Part shown: positions 17,901-27,300 of the stretch, piece after piece | Position numbering within the stretch: the first letter of the stretch is position 1 | Layout: each line of letters starts with the position of its first letter | Source: Desulfobulbaceae bacterium | GTDB taxonomy: Bacteria; Desulfobacterota; Desulfobulbia; Desulfobulbales; SURF-16 | Direction of reading: 5' to 3' | DNA length: 64,000 nucleotides | NCBI GenBank assembly: GCA_002868945.1 | Contig: PKTX01000005.1 | Span: 41,607-105,606 of the forward strand | Made by a program: the position numbers and the translations under genes | The notes under the pieces: generated by a model | What the model was told of the DNA's origin: nothing | Database searches by the model: none | The model's input: only the letters and a program-made list of their open reading frames with translations

Positions 17901-18902
17901 ATGCCCGAGTTACGAAAAGATCCTGTCCTGGGACGCTGGATTATTATTGCCAAGGAGCGCGGCAAGCGTCCCACCGACTTCATCATCAACGAGAGTCCGA
18001 CCACGGGAGGCTTCTGCCCCTTGTGCCCCGGCAATGAGAGGACAACGCCGCCCGAGGTCCTGGGCTACGGCGCCCCCGGCCGTCTTCCCAACACCCCGGG
18101 CTGGACACTGCGAGCCGTGCCGAACAAATACCCTGCCCTGGTCATTGAAGGCGACCTCAACAAGGAGGGCGAAGGCCTCTATGACAAGATGAACGGTATC
18201 GGCGCCCATGAGGTGATCATCGAAACACCCAACCATGATGAGACCTTTACCAAGCTGCCTTTTGAGCGCATGAAGGATGTCTTTCTGGCCTTCCGCGACC
18301 GGCTGGTGGATCTCAGCCGCGACGACCGTTTCAAATATGTCATGGTCTTCAAGAATCACGGCCGGGCGGCCGGCGCCTCCCTGGAGCATTCCCACTCCCA
18401 GATGGTGGCCCTGCCCATTCTACCGAGGATGATCGTCTCCGAACTGTCCGGCAGCCTCTCCTACTACAAGTACAAGGAACGCTGCGTTTTCTGCGATATC
18501 ATTCGCCAGGAACTCAAACAACAGATCCGGCTGGTCTGCGAGAATGAGCACTTCGTGGTTATCACCCCTTGGGCGCCGCGTTCACCTTTTGAAATGTGGG
18601 TGCTGCCCAGGCACCACGCTTCCTCTTATATCACCCAGACCGACGAGCAATTCCAGGACCTGACCCGCATCTTTGCCGAGGCCATGTACCGCCTGGAGAG
18701 CTGTATACCCAACGTGCCCTATAATTTTGTTCTGCACGGTGCGCCGCTGCGCTCCGAGCCCATGCGTCACTACCACTGGCACTTTGAAATCATGCCCAAG
18801 CTCACCAATATTGCCGGTTTTGAATGGGGTTCCGGGTTTTACATCAACCCCACCCCCCCTGAAGATGCCGCCAGATTTTTGCGTGAGGTCTCCATTGCCT
18901 GA
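17901..18902 (+). CDS. galT: Galactose-1-phosphate uridylyltransferase
   Basis: GalT exchanges UMP between UDP-glucose and galactose-1-phosphate in the Leloir pathway. The 333-residue protein has the N-terminal RKDPVLGRWIIIAKERGKRP segment, zinc-type Cys in CPLCPG and CVFCDI, the nucleophile-region His motif EHSHSQ, and a late HYHWHFEIMP. The start at 17901 is chosen because CAGGA precedes it; an upstream in-frame ATG at 17856 lies inside the repeat element. In this group the enzyme may also work as a general sugar-1-phosphate nucleotidyl transferase. Confidence 0.92.
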   Translation: MPELRKDPVLGRWIIIAKERGKRPTDFIINESPTTGGFCPLCPGNERTTPPEVLGYGAPGRLPNTPGWTLRAVPNKYPALVIEGDLNKEGEGLYDKMNGIGAHEVIIETPNHDETFTKLPFERMKDVFLAFRDRLVDLSRDDRFKYVMVFKNHGRAAGASLEHSHSQMVALPILPRMIVSELSGSLSYYKYKERCVFCDIIRQELKQQIRLVCENEHFVVITPWAPRSPFEMWVLPRHHASSYITQTDEQFQDLTRIFAEAMYRLESCIPNVPYNFVLHGAPLRSEPMRHYHWHFEIMPKLTNIAGFEWGSGFYINPTPPEDAARFLREVSIA

Positions 18903-18952
18903 GCAGGCTGACAGCATGCGGCGCAAGCAATCTCAACAAGGTGAGGTGCCTT

Positions 18953-19303
18953 ATGAAAAAAATTCTTCTGGTTGATGATGAAGAGTCCATCCATCTCCTC
19001 TACCGTGACGAACTTGAGGAGGCAGGTTATGAGGTGCACTCCGCCCTGTCGGGCGATGAGGCCTTGCACACCTTTGACATACTGAAGCCGGACCTGGTTA
19101 TCCTGGACATCAACATGCCGGGCCTAAACGGTATAGACACCCTGCGCTGCATGAAGGAAAAAAAACCAGACCTCCCCATTATCCTCAGCTCCGCCTACCA
19201 GGAGTTCAAACAGGATCTGGCCTCCTGGGCCTCTGACGACTATATTGTCAAGTCAGCCGATCTCAGCGAACTGATGGACGCGGTGCGTAAGCATCTCTCC
19301 TGA
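18953..19303 (+). CDS. Stand-alone response-regulator receiver protein
   Basis: This single receiver domain of 116 residues has the acidic pair in LLVDDEES, phosphoacceptor Asp in LVILDINMPG, a Ser in the Thr/Ser switch position (ILSSA) and Lys in YIVKSADL. It has no output domain, like CheY or Spo0F. GAGGTG lies before ATG 18953, and a GTG 12 nt earlier is less likely. It sits between galT and the FolE2-like gene, with no kinase nearby, so its partner is unknown. Confidence 0.85.
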   Translation: MKKILLVDDEESIHLLYRDELEEAGYEVHSALSGDEALHTFDILKPDLVILDINMPGLNGIDTLRCMKEKKPDLPIILSSAYQEFKQDLASWASDDYIVKSADLSELMDAVRKHLS

Positions 19304-19326
19304 GGCATTGCCCAGCCTCCCCCATC

Positions 19327-20064
19327 ATGAAAGACATCCAGAGCCAACATGACCACCGCCGCATCAGTATTGAAAAGGTGGGGGTCAAGGAGATCTCCTA
19401 CCCGATAACCGTGCTCGACAAGGCCCATCATCATCAGCACAGTGTGGCCACGGTCAACATGTCCGTTAACCTCCCCCACCACTTCAAGGGGACCCACATG
19501 AGCCGCTTTATCGAGATCCTCAACCGCTTCCATGGCGAAATAAACCTGCGCAGCTTCCATCTCATCCTTGAGGAGATGAAGGAAAAACTGGAGGCGCAAC
19601 AGGCCCACATGGAAGTAAAGTTCCCCTATTTTCTCCAGCGCAAGACACCGAACAAAACCGGCCTGCTGCGCGAATACAGCTGCAAGATGCACGGCGCCTA
19701 TGACTCGGAGGATGACCTTACCCTGGAGTTTCGTGTGCCCATTGCGCCGCCCGGCATGGAGCAGACCGGCGAGGGCCTGCCAAAGTCCCTGGGCCATTGG
19801 GGCAATGCCGATATCTGCCTGCGCTTCCGTCACTTTATCTGGATCGAGGACCTCATTGAAATGGTGGAGGAAGTTACCAGCCACAACCTCCAGTGGCCCA
19901 CCAGCCAACCCAGGACAAGCCAGAAGACCCTCTCCGTTGAAGAGCTGGCCAAGGAACTCGGCCGGCGCCTCAACAACCATCCGGCCATTTCCTGGTTCTC
20001 GGTAACCGTGGAAAACCTCTCCGAGGGGTTTTCCACCTTTGCAACCCTTGAGGGGCCGCAGTAA
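19327..20064 (+). CDS. FolE2/MptA-like protein lacking the canonical catalytic motifs
   Basis: This 245-residue protein resembles type IB GTP cyclohydrolases: VNLPHHFKGTHMSRFIE near residues 48-65 and IWIEDLIEMVEE later on are clear FolE2 hallmarks. However the usual CPCSK metal and catalytic Cys segment is replaced by PPGMEQTGEGLPKSLGHWG, and the C-terminal ESIHNH-type His motif reads LSEGFSTF. Either it represents a divergent subfamily with another metal site, or it is no longer a cyclohydrolase. It lies between a receiver gene and glyS, with no other folate or queuosine genes near. Confidence 0.75.
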   Translation: MKDIQSQHDHRRISIEKVGVKEISYPITVLDKAHHHQHSVATVNMSVNLPHHFKGTHMSRFIEILNRFHGEINLRSFHLILEEMKEKLEAQQAHMEVKFPYFLQRKTPNKTGLLREYSCKMHGAYDSEDDLTLEFRVPIAPPGMEQTGEGLPKSLGHWGNADICLRFRHFIWIEDLIEMVEEVTSHNLQWPTSQPRTSQKTLSVEELAKELGRRLNNHPAISWFSVTVENLSEGFSTFATLEGPQ

Positions 20065-20247
20065 TCCGGCCCCAGCGCCCGCTATCTTCCGGCGCCCTCC
20101 TGTCCCTGTCTGTGCCGCCTCAAAAACGGACTCGCCCCTGCCGAATTTTCTCTTGTTTTCCTCTGGTCTATTACGCCAAGTAGGGTATAGTAGACGGTTT
20201 TTGAAGCAGGGAAGACCTTTTAAACCACACATCATGATGGGATCGTC

Positions 20248-22323
20248 ATGCAGCATGAATTCTTACTTGAAATAGGCACTGAAGAGATTCCGGCCGGTTA
20301 TATCGAGCCGGCCCTCAAATACCTCAAGGAGGCCATGGCCAAGAAACTTGCCGACCTGGACCTCGCCTTTACCGCCATTACCACCGCGGCAACACCGCGC
20401 CGTCTCAGCCTCTGCGTCAGTGACCTTGCCGAACGGCAGGAGGATCAGCGCCGTGAGGTTATGGGACCGCCCAAACAGGCCGGTTTTGATGCGGACAACC
20501 AGCCCACCAAGGCTGCCATCGGTTTTGCCAAATCCCGTGGTGCCGGCGTCGATGATATCCAGGTGGTCAGCACCGACAAGGGCGACTACCTCATGGTGGT
20601 CCAGGAGATCAAGGGCCGGCAGACCATCTACATTCTCCAGGAATTTCTGCCTGAGCTGATCCTGAACACGCCCTTTGCCAAATCCATGCGCTGGGCTGCC
20701 AACACCACCCATTTTGCCCGCCCCATCCAGTGGCTGCTCGCCCTTTTCGGCGGTCGAATCGTCCCCTTTGCCATCAATGATCTACAGAGCGGCAATACCA
20801 CCCGTGGTCACCGCTTCACCCACCCGGAGGATGTGGAAATCCGCGATTTCGAGCACTACAAAGATACCCTGCTGAGCCTGGATGTAATGGTGGAGATCGA
20901 CAGGCGCCGCACCCTCATTGAACGCCAGGTCAGCGAGACTGCCACGGCAGGCGGCGGTCAGGTGGTGCTTGATCGGGACCTGCTTGACACCGTCACCCAT
21001 CTGGTTGAATCACCCCACGCCATCTGCGGCGCCTTTGATAAAAAATTTCTGGCCCTGCCCAAGGAGGTGCTCACCACCTCCATGCGGGTCAACCAAAAAT
21101 ATTTCACCGTGGCGGATAAGGCCGGCACGCTGCTGCCCGCCTTTGTGGCGGTCAACAACACGCCGGTCAAGGATGAGGCCGTCTCACGTCAGGGCCACGA
21201 GCGCGTCCTGCGAGCCCGCCTGGAAGACGGCCTCTTCTTCTTTAATGAAGACCGCCGTCACAGCCTGGCCCACTACAGAGGCAAACTTGCCGGCGTTGTT
21301 TTTCAGGCCAAACTGGGCACAATGGCGGAGAAGAACGAGCGTCTCACCTCCCTCACCGGCCATCTGGCCCAGGAGCTGGAAAGCGGTCTGCTGGCCACGG
21401 CCACCAGGGCGGCCGAGCTCTGCAAGGCGGACCTGGTCACCGACATGGTTGGGGAATTCCCCTCCCTGCAAGGGGTAATGGGTAAGTATTACGCCCTGCA
21501 TGACGGTGAAGAAAGCGCCGTGGCCGAGGCCATCATGGAGCATTACCGCCCCCTGCGCTCCGGCAGCACCTTGCCCCGGAGCAAGGCCGGTGCCCTGGTC
21601 AGCCTGGCCGACCGTATTGATACCATGGCCGGCTGTTTCGCCATCGGCAAGACACCCACCGGCGCCACAGATCCTTACGGCCTGCGACGCCATGCCCTGG
21701 CCCTTCTGCACATCATCAGCGACCAGGGTTGGCATCTCTCTCTTGATGCCGTCTTTGACCTGGCCCTGGAGCTCTATGGCGATAAGATAGAGATGAACAA
21801 GGAAAGCACCAAACAGGCCATCATCGCCTTTATCAAGGGCCGTTATATAAATGATCGCCTGGGCGCCGGTCATGCCGCCGGCACCGTGGAGGCTGCCACC
21901 TCGGTACTTTTTGACGACATCAGCAACTGCGACCAACGCCTTGCCGCCTTAAACGCCATTGCCGGCCATGAGAGCTTTACCACCCTGGCCGGGGCCTTTA
22001 AACGGGTCACCAATATCATCAAGGATCATACCGATACGGAGATCAACACGGATCTGTTCGACGAAGAGGCGGAACGCCGCCTCTTCACGGTATTTGAAAA
22101 GGTTCAAGGGGAGTGTGAACCACTCCTGGCCGAACGGGCCTATGGCGAGGCCCTCCAGGTTATTCTGCGGATGAAGGAGCCGGTGGATCGTTTTTTTGAC
22201 GAGGTCATGGTAATGGCGGACGATGCGGCGGTCAGGAAAAACCGCCTGGCCCTGCTCACGGCCATTGCCCGGCTTTTCCTGCGCATCGGCGATTTCTCAA
22301 AGATGTACATCCAGAAGGGCTAG
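20248..22323 (+). CDS. glyS: Glycyl-tRNA synthetase beta subunit
   Basis: GlyS is the tRNA-binding subunit of the tetrameric alpha2beta2 glycyl-tRNA synthetase. The protein is 691 residues, normal length. The opening LLEIGTEEIPAGYI is the family signature; the HD-like region near RVNQKYF and the C-terminal DALR-like anticodon domain (FKRVTNIIKDH) are present. The catalytic alpha subunit gene glyQ, normally just upstream, is not here; the preceding gene is folE2-like. GGATCG precedes the start weakly. Confidence 0.96.
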   Translation: MQHEFLLEIGTEEIPAGYIEPALKYLKEAMAKKLADLDLAFTAITTAATPRRLSLCVSDLAERQEDQRREVMGPPKQAGFDADNQPTKAAIGFAKSRGAGVDDIQVVSTDKGDYLMVVQEIKGRQTIYILQEFLPELILNTPFAKSMRWAANTTHFARPIQWLLALFGGRIVPFAINDLQSGNTTRGHRFTHPEDVEIRDFEHYKDTLLSLDVMVEIDRRRTLIERQVSETATAGGGQVVLDRDLLDTVTHLVESPHAICGAFDKKFLALPKEVLTTSMRVNQKYFTVADKAGTLLPAFVAVNNTPVKDEAVSRQGHERVLRARLEDGLFFFNEDRRHSLAHYRGKLAGVVFQAKLGTMAEKNERLTSLTGHLAQELESGLLATATRAAELCKADLVTDMVGEFPSLQGVMGKYYALHDGEESAVAEAIMEHYRPLRSGSTLPRSKAGALVSLADRIDTMAGCFAIGKTPTGATDPYGLRRHALALLHIISDQGWHLSLDAVFDLALELYGDKIEMNKESTKQAIIAFIKGRYINDRLGAGHAAGTVEAATSVLFDDISNCDQRLAALNAIAGHESFTTLAGAFKRVTNIIKDHTDTEINTDLFDEEAERRLFTVFEKVQGECEPLLAERAYGEALQVILRMKEPVDRFFDEVMVMADDAAVRKNRLALLTAIARLFLRIGDFSKMYIQKG

Positions 22324-22388
22324 CCAACCGAGGAATTGTCCTCGGCTGGCCACAGGCAGTCATCCTCTCGCCCGCTCGGCAAGCCGTC

Positions 22389-23642
22389 CTAGTCACCGAA
22401 GTAGATATGACTGCCCGCCTCTATGGAGCCGGCCAACAACTGCGGCAGGGCGCGGGGGTTCAGGCCAAGATCCTGACATATCTTTTCCACCGTCTGCCAC
22501 TCTCCCCGTTCATACGCCTTGGTCAGACCAAGAAGAATACCCAATCGGCCCGTGCCCTTGACCAGGGCATTATGGAGCTCCTGATCGAGATGGAGACCGT
22601 CCAGAATGGTCTCCATCTTCCGCTGCAGAATAACATCGAGCAGGCTGAGCATGCCCAGGGTGTAACAGGTGGCCCGAGAGCCGGCCCCCACCACCAGATC
22701 ACTGAGCCCCTGGCAGAAACAGGCGCGCTGCACGGAGAGGCGCAGCAGCTCATGGGGCTTATCGTCGGCCAGGTAAGAGAGCATCATGACGCTCACCCAT
22801 TGCCGCAGCTTCTCTTCACCCACCAGGGCAATGGCGCTTTGCAGGGACTTGACCTCCACCCGCACGGCAAAGGCCGCTGAGTTGACATAACGCAGCAGCT
22901 TGTAGGCCAATGACACGTCATGGGAGACCAGCTCGGCCATCTTGTCATAATCGGTGCCCGGATCCTGGAGCTTGCTGAGCATGTTGAGATACTGCAGCTT
23001 GGAGCCGGGAATATCCCGGCTGGTCATGATCTCCGGCCGGCTGAAGAAGTAGCCCTGAAAGAGATGAAAGCCCATTTTCTGCAGGCGTTCAAACTGTTCC
23101 ATGGTTTCCACCTTTTCGGCCAACAGCTTCAGATTATACTTTCTGGCCCGAGCCACCTCTTCCTCCAGCTCCTGCCAACTCATGGCGAGCACGTCAAACT
23201 TGACGATCTTGGCTATCTTCATGAGGGGCTCAAGATCCTGACGATAGCGGAAGTCGTCCAGGGCAAAGATATAGCCCTTCTCGACAAGTTTGGCGCAATT
23301 CTCCAGAAGCTTGGGTGTTACCTGGATATCTTCAAGGATCTCCACCACCGTGCTGCGAGCCGAAAAAAGAAAGGGGGTATGACGATTGAGCATGCCCTGC
23401 GGGAAGTTGACAAAGGCCTTCTTGCCGGCCGTCACCTTCTGCAGGCCCAGGAGATACTGGCTGTTGGTGATAACGGTGGAGGTCGCCGTCATGGAATCAA
23501 TGGCGGCACTGCAGAAATTCTGAAGCCCGGAGCGAAAGAGCAGCTCATAGCCGAACACCTTCAGGTTGCTCCGAAAAATCGGCTGCCGCGCCAGAAAAAC
23601 CTGACTGGCATCAATGGGCTCTGGCGTTATTGTCGGCGGCAT
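22389..23642 (-). CDS. EAL-HDOD (YuxH-type) signalling protein
   Basis: This 417-residue cytoplasmic protein has an N-terminal EAL-like domain (FLARQPIF, VVEILED in place of EAL, FALDDF, LLAEKVE, GYFFSRP) and a C-terminal HDOD domain from about residue 200 (LQYLNMLSKL, LLRYVNSAAFA). The EAL motif is EIL and several metal ligands are altered, so it probably does not hydrolyse cyclic-di-GMP. This architecture is common in regulators of motility and biofilm. It follows maf on the same strand with a 112-bp gap. Confidence 0.85.
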   Translation of the reverse strand: MPPTITPEPIDASQVFLARQPIFRSNLKVFGYELLFRSGLQNFCSAAIDSMTATSTVITNSQYLLGLQKVTAGKKAFVNFPQGMLNRHTPFLFSARSTVVEILEDIQVTPKLLENCAKLVEKGYIFALDDFRYRQDLEPLMKIAKIVKFDVLAMSWQELEEEVARARKYNLKLLAEKVETMEQFERLQKMGFHLFQGYFFSRPEIMTSRDIPGSKLQYLNMLSKLQDPGTDYDKMAELVSHDVSLAYKLLRYVNSAAFAVRVEVKSLQSAIALVGEEKLRQWVSVMMLSYLADDKPHELLRLSVQRACFCQGLSDLVVGAGSRATCYTLGMLSLLDVILQRKMETILDGLHLDQELHNALVKGTGRLGILLGLTKAYERGEWQTVEKICQDLGLNPRALPQLLAGSIEAGSHIYFGD

Positions 23643-23754
23643 GGCGTAGTAGTTGTTATGCAGATTTCTGCTGAGGCGTCAGCATATACTAAGAATTCTT
23701 CTTTACAGTAAGACAAGCGGCTCACTCTGTCAAAAGACCTTTTCGCCGGAAGGA

Positions 23755-24375
23755 TTAAATCCCCGGCGCCGCGGCCACCTCAAGCACACCAACCGCCCGC
23801 AAGGCAGCCACCACTTGCGCCACCGGCAGACCCACCACATTGGTATAGGAACCGCGGATTTCGGCAACCATAAAGGCGGCGCCGCTCTGGATACCATAGG
23901 CGCCGGCCTTGTCATCCCCGTCCCCGGTGGCCAGATAGGCGGCAATAACCTCGGCCGGCAACGGTGCAAAACAGACCCTGGTCACCACGGCCGCCACCTC
24001 TTCAAGGAACGGTTCCCTGCCGCAGAGGGCAAAACCTGTCCATACCTCGTGCCAGCGATCCGACAGGGAGGCGAGCATGGCGGCGCCATCATCTCGGTGC
24101 CGCGGTTTCCCGAGGATGACGCCGTCACGCACCACAGCGGTATCGGCGCCCACCACAACATGACCGGGCGCTTCAGCCGCCACTGTGGCGGCCTTGGCCA
24201 GGGCCAGTCGCCGCACAAAGGCATCTGGGCTCTCGGCTGCCAGGGGGCTCTCGTCAACGTCGGCCGTTTTCACGGTAAAATCAAGACCCAGCTCGACAAA
24301 AAAACGGCGACGACGCGGTGAGCCCGAGGCCAGAAGCAGGGGACGACACGTCTTAAAGATGGGGGAAGTTACCAT
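23755..24375 (-). CDS. maf: Maf-family nucleotide pyrophosphatase
   Basis: Maf proteins hydrolyse non-canonical or selected nucleoside triphosphates to monophosphates and are linked to septum control. The protein is 206 residues. LLASGSPRRRRFF is the N-terminal P-loop-like signature, followed by VDESPLAAESPDAFV and VVGADTAVVRDG with the catalytic Asp. The start is 3 bp from the fabL stop, so they are co-transcribed. Which Maf subtype (dTTP, m7GTP or other) it is cannot be decided from the sequence alone. Confidence 0.93.
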   Translation of the reverse strand: MVTSPIFKTCRPLLLASGSPRRRRFFVELGLDFTVKTADVDESPLAAESPDAFVRRLALAKAATVAAEAPGHVVVGADTAVVRDGVILGKPRHRDDGAAMLASLSDRWHEVWTGFALCGREPFLEEVAAVVTRVCFAPLPAEVIAAYLATGDGDDKAGAYGIQSGAAFMVAEIRGSYTNVVGLPVAQVVAALRAVGVLEVAAAPGI

Positions 24376-24377
24376 GC

Positions 24378-25130
24378 TCAGGCCCTGATGGAGTAGCCTC
24401 CATCAACCACCACGGTCTGACCATGGATCATACGGGCCAGATCACTGGCCAGAAAGAGGGCGACATCCGCAACATCATCCGGCGTGGTCAACACACCGAT
24501 GGGGGTGCGCTCCAAGGCGGTATCAAGAATCTGTTTTCTGTTGGGAAACTTTTTAAGGGCCTCGGTATCCACCGCCCCGGCACTGATGGTATTCACCGTA
24601 ATCTTTTTGGGACCAAGCTCAACGGCCAGATGACGAACCAGCGACTCCAGGGCCGCCTTGGAGGCGCCCACGGCCGTATAATTTTCCACAGCCCGCACCG
24701 AACCGAGACTGGAGACCGCCATGATGCGGCCACCTTCACCCATAAGCGGTACGGCCTGTTGGGCCAAGGTGAGGAGGGCCCGGGCATTGATATCCATGGC
24801 CCAGTTCCAGTGCCTGGTGGAAAGTTCCATGACCGGCTTCAGGACCCCGGAGGCGGCGTTTGACACCAGGAAGTCAAGTCGACCATAGCGTTGACGAATC
24901 TGCTCGATCATGGTCACCACATCATCGTCATTGGCGACATTGGCCTTGACCACCATGCACTCCGCTCCCCGCTCCTCCACAAGACGCGCCGTTTCCTGGG
25001 CATCCTGGCGATGGCGCACATAGTTGACCACAATATTGACGCCATTCTCGGCAAAACGCAGGGCAATGGCCTTGCCGATCCCCCTGGAACTACCGGTGAT
25101 AAGCGCTACTTTTCCCGCAAGATTAAACAT
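24378..25130 (-). CDS. fabL: Enoyl-ACP reductase FabL (NADPH type) or close SDR
   Basis: This 250-residue SDR has an intact glycine motif (TGSSRGIGKA). It closely matches the Bacillus FabL pattern as I recall it: NAASGVLKPVMELSTRHWNW, SSLGSVRAVENYTAVG and DTEALKKFPNR, including the FabL-type YTAVGASKAA in place of plain YxASK. FabL reduces enoyl-ACP at the end of each fatty-acid elongation cycle. It precedes maf by 2 bp. No other fab genes are in the window. The alternative is an unassigned SDR, but the long shared motifs favour FabL. Confidence 0.82.
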   Translation of the reverse strand: MFNLAGKVALITGSSRGIGKAIALRFAENGVNIVVNYVRHRQDAQETARLVEERGAECMVVKANVANDDDVVTMIEQIRQRYGRLDFLVSNAASGVLKPVMELSTRHWNWAMDINARALLTLAQQAVPLMGEGGRIMAVSSLGSVRAVENYTAVGASKAALESLVRHLAVELGPKKITVNTISAGAVDTEALKKFPNRKQILDTALERTPIGVLTTPDDVADVALFLASDLARMIHGQTVVVDGGYSIRA

Positions 25131-25235
25131 ATAAAAACTCCTTCATATACAGTATCGCCAAGGTGCGATTCTTCCTTTAGGGTATCTTGACCAACGCTGC
25201 GATTGTAGCAGGATCGCCTCGGGAAGCAAACAGTT

Positions 25236-26240
25236 TTATCCGTTTTTCTCCTGACCACCTCTTCCCCTATAACATTCCAGCCAGACCCTGAAGCGACCGG
25301 CCAGGCTGCCGACCACATGCCCCACCCCAAAAGGTACCGATTGCAGATGATCGGGCACGACAAAGTCAGGAACCTGAACCTGGCCGGGGCGCAGCAGCGG
25401 GAAAAAAAGCTGCTCAAGATCATGGCCATGGTCGCCCCGCGCATGACCGGCACACCAGAGGGGCGAACGTTGCGGAGGCAGACCGATAACCTCCAGCAGG
25501 GCCCTGTCCAGGGCCGGAGCCGCCCTACTGGCCGCCATGATGCCGAGGGGATAGGGTGTGCCATGCATGGGTCCGCTGACATGCATGGCCATGATACCGT
25601 CGCAGAGGGAGAGTCCCTCCGGCACCAGCCGTGGCAAATCAACGAGCAGATTAAAGAAGGCGGCGGCATCACCCCTGCCATGGATCTGATGGCCCCACGC
25701 CTTTCGCCAGCCCTTGACAATACCGTAATAATTCTTCATGGCCAGACTCACCGCCAGCTGGCCATGGCTTTTCACCTTGGGCAGATTAATAAAATAATCA
25801 CACTCCAGGGCATCGCGGGCCACGGTCACCTCCAGGCCGCCTCTGGTCCGGCAGGTACATGTTTTTCGAAAAGGGGCGAAGGTCACAGGCAGATCCCGCA
25901 GGGCAGTGGTGATGCCGGTGATGCGCATAACCTGCAGAGCGGAGCCGGTGGCCGGCGAATCCCCCACCACCACCCGGGCACCCTGCTCAACAAACCAGCG
26001 GGCCACAGCGGCGACAAAGGACGGATGACTGCAGGCCAGATCCGCCTGCGTGCTCGCCGCCACCAGGTTGGGTTTGAGCAATACCCGGCTGCTCCTGGCC
26101 ACCTTAAAGTTCAGAGCGGTCAGCAGTTCATCAACCACTCCGTCGATGCGGCGCTGCTCATAGCTCGGACAGCGGCCAATGGCAACCGAAACGTGGCCAC
26201 TGTCTGCGCTCTGCCTGTATCGCTGCTGCTCTTCTGCCAT
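25236..26240 (-). CDS. DUF362 domain protein
   Basis: This protein of about 334 residues belongs to the DUF362 family, recognised by VLLKPNLVAA, VVVGDSPATGS, YFINLPKVKSHG, AVSLAMKNYYGIVKGW and the later LSLCDGIMAM. Members sometimes carry ferredoxin domains, but this one has none; Cys are few (TCTC, DALECD). The start at 26240 is chosen because GGGGAG sits 6 nt upstream; ATG 26246 is too close to it. Biochemical function is unknown. It may begin the operon with fabL and maf. Confidence 0.85.
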   Translation of the reverse strand: MAEEQQRYRQSADSGHVSVAIGRCPSYEQRRIDGVVDELLTALNFKVARSSRVLLKPNLVAASTQADLACSHPSFVAAVARWFVEQGARVVVGDSPATGSALQVMRITGITTALRDLPVTFAPFRKTCTCRTRGGLEVTVARDALECDYFINLPKVKSHGQLAVSLAMKNYYGIVKGWRKAWGHQIHGRGDAAAFFNLLVDLPRLVPEGLSLCDGIMAMHVSGPMHGTPYPLGIMAASRAAPALDRALLEVIGLPPQRSPLWCAGHARGDHGHDLEQLFFPLLRPGQVQVPDFVVPDHLQSVPFGVGHVVGSLAGRFRVWLECYRGRGGQEKNG

Positions 26241-26435
26241 GCCCATCTCCCCTCTTCTCCTGCCACACTCTTAGCCGCTGCAAAACAGGGCCAAGATACC
26301 ATGTCCCGGGCCAAAAGAACAGGGTCGGCAGCCCTGCTCGGTGGGTGCGGGAAAGAGGACACAGGCACGGGCTCTTTATCGGAGGGTGCGGCTAAGATAT
26401 GGCGCGGCCGGACCGAGAGTCGCAGCAATGCGCCA

Positions 26436-26475
26436 AAGAAAAAGGCCGCCTTGGGGGGACAGGGCGGCCTTTTTC
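26436..26475. terminator. Terminator-like hairpin in the gap before the small frame
   Basis: GGCCGCC (26444-26450) pairs with GGCGGCC (26463-26469) across a 12-nt loop, with A-runs to the left and T-runs to the right, so it could act on either strand. It lies 15 bp before a strong ribosome site, which could also suit an attenuator. Confidence 0.6.
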
Positions 26476-26489
26476 AGGAGAAAGGAGAT

Positions 26490-26687
26490 ATGAGTAGTAC
26501 TCGTTTGTTTTTTAATACATCATTCATGCCAACACCGCCAAAACGGTCAAAATATTCTTTTTGCCTTGCGCATCAGCATGTTACAGCAAGCAATGCCTGC
26601 TGCGGACCTGGTGCTGCCATTCAACTTTTTATACTTGTGGCGGCGGCGCCTCGCCTGCCATGGTGTTGGGGCCATTTTGACCAATGA
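26490..26687 (+). CDS. Possible 65-residue small protein with perfect ribosome site
   Basis: AAAGGAGAT stands immediately before the ATG, among the best ribosome sites in the window. The 65-residue product starts MSSTRLFFNTSFMPTPPKRS, has CysCys in SNACCGPGAA and a hydrophobic stretch LFILVAAA. The codon use is more AT-rich at the start than its neighbours. It matches nothing I know. It follows a hairpin that could attenuate its transcript. It may be a genuine small protein, a decayed gene, or chance. Confidence 0.3.
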   Translation: MSSTRLFFNTSFMPTPPKRSKYSFCLAHQHVTASNACCGPGAAIQLFILVAAAPRLPWCWGHFDQ

Positions 26688-26997
26688 GATATTGGCTCAA
26701 GAATCATAAGGAATAAAAAACATCGGGATATCGACTTGATGTGAGCATTTTTCATTGTCGCGGCGCCGAAAAAACAGGCCAAGGCTGCACCTATTCAAGG
26801 TGGTCTGGTGTTGTTTTTTGCCAGGTGCGGAGAGAGGCTTTTGCCATTTTTATACCGGCCATACCAGGGAGCACAAGCAGGCTGACGGGGCATCCGCCTC
26901 CGCCACCTGCCGGCGCCGGGCCTGGTGACGCAGCACGGGTGTACAATTTTTTTAACCATGTGGTCTCTGGCCAGAAGAACACTCATTCAAGATATCC

Positions 26998-27093
26998 TTG
27001 AGCATGACGAGGTAAGCGAGCTCGCGAGACTCCGGGAGCTCGGGCCGGTAAGCGAGTTTACGACACTCCGCGAGGCCATTTCCGGACAGGCGG
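26998..27093 (+). repeat. Repeat-family right end, copy 7
   Basis: It contains TTGAGCATGACGAGGTAAGC, the GAGCTCGCGAGACTCCGGGA block, the unit CCGGTAAGCGAGTTTACGA and a diverged terminus TTTCCGGACAGGCGG. Only the right portion is clear. A decayed left part may lie near 26720-26800. Confidence 0.7.
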
Positions 27094-27285
27094 CAACTGG
27101 GCCCGTGAGCAATGGACAGAAGTCTCCTTATCGGATTCTTGACCCTTGAGCGAACCCGCATCGTCAAAAAAATGACCCAAGAAGCAATTCCGCCCTTCCA
27201 CGCACCGGTCACCCCACGCCGCCCTGCACCGACAATGACGAAAATACAATCAGTTAACACAAAGCAGGCCACAACAGGCAAAATA

Positions 27286-27300
27286 TGGCATAATATTTGA
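27286..27300 (+). promoter_or_regulatory. Candidate sigma-54 promoter for the flagellar run
   Basis: TGGCATAATATTTGA has the -24 GG and the -12 G at the required spacing, but the final C of TTGC is replaced by A. It lies 53 bp before fliL. Flagellar operons of this type are often sigma-54 dependent. Confidence 0.4.
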
